DNA of 64,000 nt, taken from assembly GCA_005784505.1 (NCBI GenBank), contig VCAZ01000131.1, positions 1-64,000 of the forward strand. Reading direction: 5' to 3'. Source of the DNA: Bagarius yarrelli. Lineage: Eukaryota > Chordata > Actinopteri > Siluriformes > Sisoridae. Numbering within the stretch: the first letter of the stretch is position 1; the number at the start of each line of letters is the position of its first letter. Under the pieces are notes generated by a model. The model made no database searches. It was not told where the DNA came from and was given only the letters and a program-made list of their open reading frames with translations. Position numbers and translations under genes: made by a program. Of this stretch, positions 63,284 to 64,000 are shown piece by piece.

Positions 63284-64000
63284 AGAGAAAATAAAGGTTT
63301 AAATGGTGGTGTAATTATATGTTAAAATTATGGTCAATATGTTGAAAAAATGGTGGCTTTGGCATGTGGATGCACCCCAAAGCAGGAAAAGCCCCCTATA
63401 ATTCATGAGCACTGGGAGAAAATAATCCCACCCCCTCCCTCCTTAAATCCGATTGTTCGCCTCACCCTGATTTAAACGTCAGTCACTCAGAAGGAATTGA
63501 TCATGACTCAAAACACAATGGACAGACTGTAGCCACCAGGGATGAGATTACTTAGCCAGGGGTGACAAAAGGTCAAAGGTCGCCATCTGCCAATCGTGTA
63601 CCCACACACCAGGGTGAGAGCGGAACCCCAGCTAATTTGCCTCGTTGTCCGACAGATCTGACAAACCCGTGGTGTGGTTCATCCAATCAGAGACGAGGCG
63701 ACCCAGGTGGCTAATCGTTATACTACACATGATCCTTCTTTATGTTAAGTTCTTGCAGGGATTCTGATGAATTTTCTGCCATTATTCGATCAGTAAGATA
63801 TCGTTATGACGTGAATGACATTATTTAAAGGATTGGTTGGGTCTTGTGTTGGGTTTGGTTCTAACGTACCCAGCTGGGACTGTTTGCTCTCATCCCCTCC
63901 ATCTATTACTAATAACACCGAGCTGATACAACGTACTGCAGAAATATAGATGTCACGGCTGATATTTCACACAGGACACGTTATTGCGCTTTCAGGGATC

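Larger units (their letters stand above)
58985..64000. other. Downstream of draxin: no further gene
   Basis: After the draxin 3' UTR lie the 940-bp TIR element, a perfect hairpin (60947-60988), a MITE-like repeat (61067-61490), CA runs (61820-61841, 62163-62184), SINE copies and 63284-64000, where nothing recognisable was seen. Confidence 0.6.

Overview
This is vertebrate nuclear DNA, almost certainly from a teleost and probably an ostariophysan fish (catfish or characin type). Four intron-containing genes have vertebrate orthologues. The non-coding DNA is AT-rich, full of dinucleotide and tetranucleotide microsatellites, and carries more than twenty copies or fragments of a tRNA-headed SINE with the V-SINE/Mermaid-type tail. 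No bacterial-style operons, CRISPR arrays or complete autonomous transposons are visible.

Layout. (1) 344-1387 (+): the last coding exon of inka2 (FAM212B, a PAK4 inhibitor); its upstream exon is not identified. (2) 11140-17280 (-): all six coding exons of rap1a, a Ras-family GTPase, convergent with inka2; as I recall, RAP1A and INKA2 are also tail-to-tail neighbours in human. (3) 22572-35063 (+): pank4, 19 coding exons, 779 residues, a pantothenate kinase-like domain fused to a DUF89 phosphatase; it is head-to-head with rap1a. (4) 49576-58984 (+): draxin, a secreted axon-guidance protein, six coding exons, with a probable non-coding first exon near 40.3-40.5 kb. Every splice junction of rap1a, pank4 and draxin was checked for GT/AG ends and matching phase. 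All are consistent except one extra base in the first coding exon of draxin.

The genes do not form one pathway. They are signalling regulators (inka2, rap1a), a coenzyme A pathway enzyme (pank4) and a guidance cue (draxin). Human orthologues lie on 1p13 (INKA2, RAP1A) and 1p36 (PANK4, DRAXIN), so the window joins two blocks that are distant in human.

The most interesting points are these. The predicted PANK4 keeps the Glu and Arg whose loss makes mammalian PANK4 a pseudo-pantothenate kinase. Draxin has a one-base frameshift in a C run. A transposon remnant abuts the rap1a exon 5 donor, where two conserved residues differ. A 24-unit GT repeat lies against a draxin splice acceptor. There is a candidate 6-nt microexon in pank4. 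Several non-autonomous DNA-transposon families appear, including a 940-bp element with perfect 13-bp terminal inverted repeats downstream of draxin, as well as a 5S rRNA-derived fragment and a 27-bp minisatellite that stays open in frame. I found no evidence for a wholly new multi-gene system.
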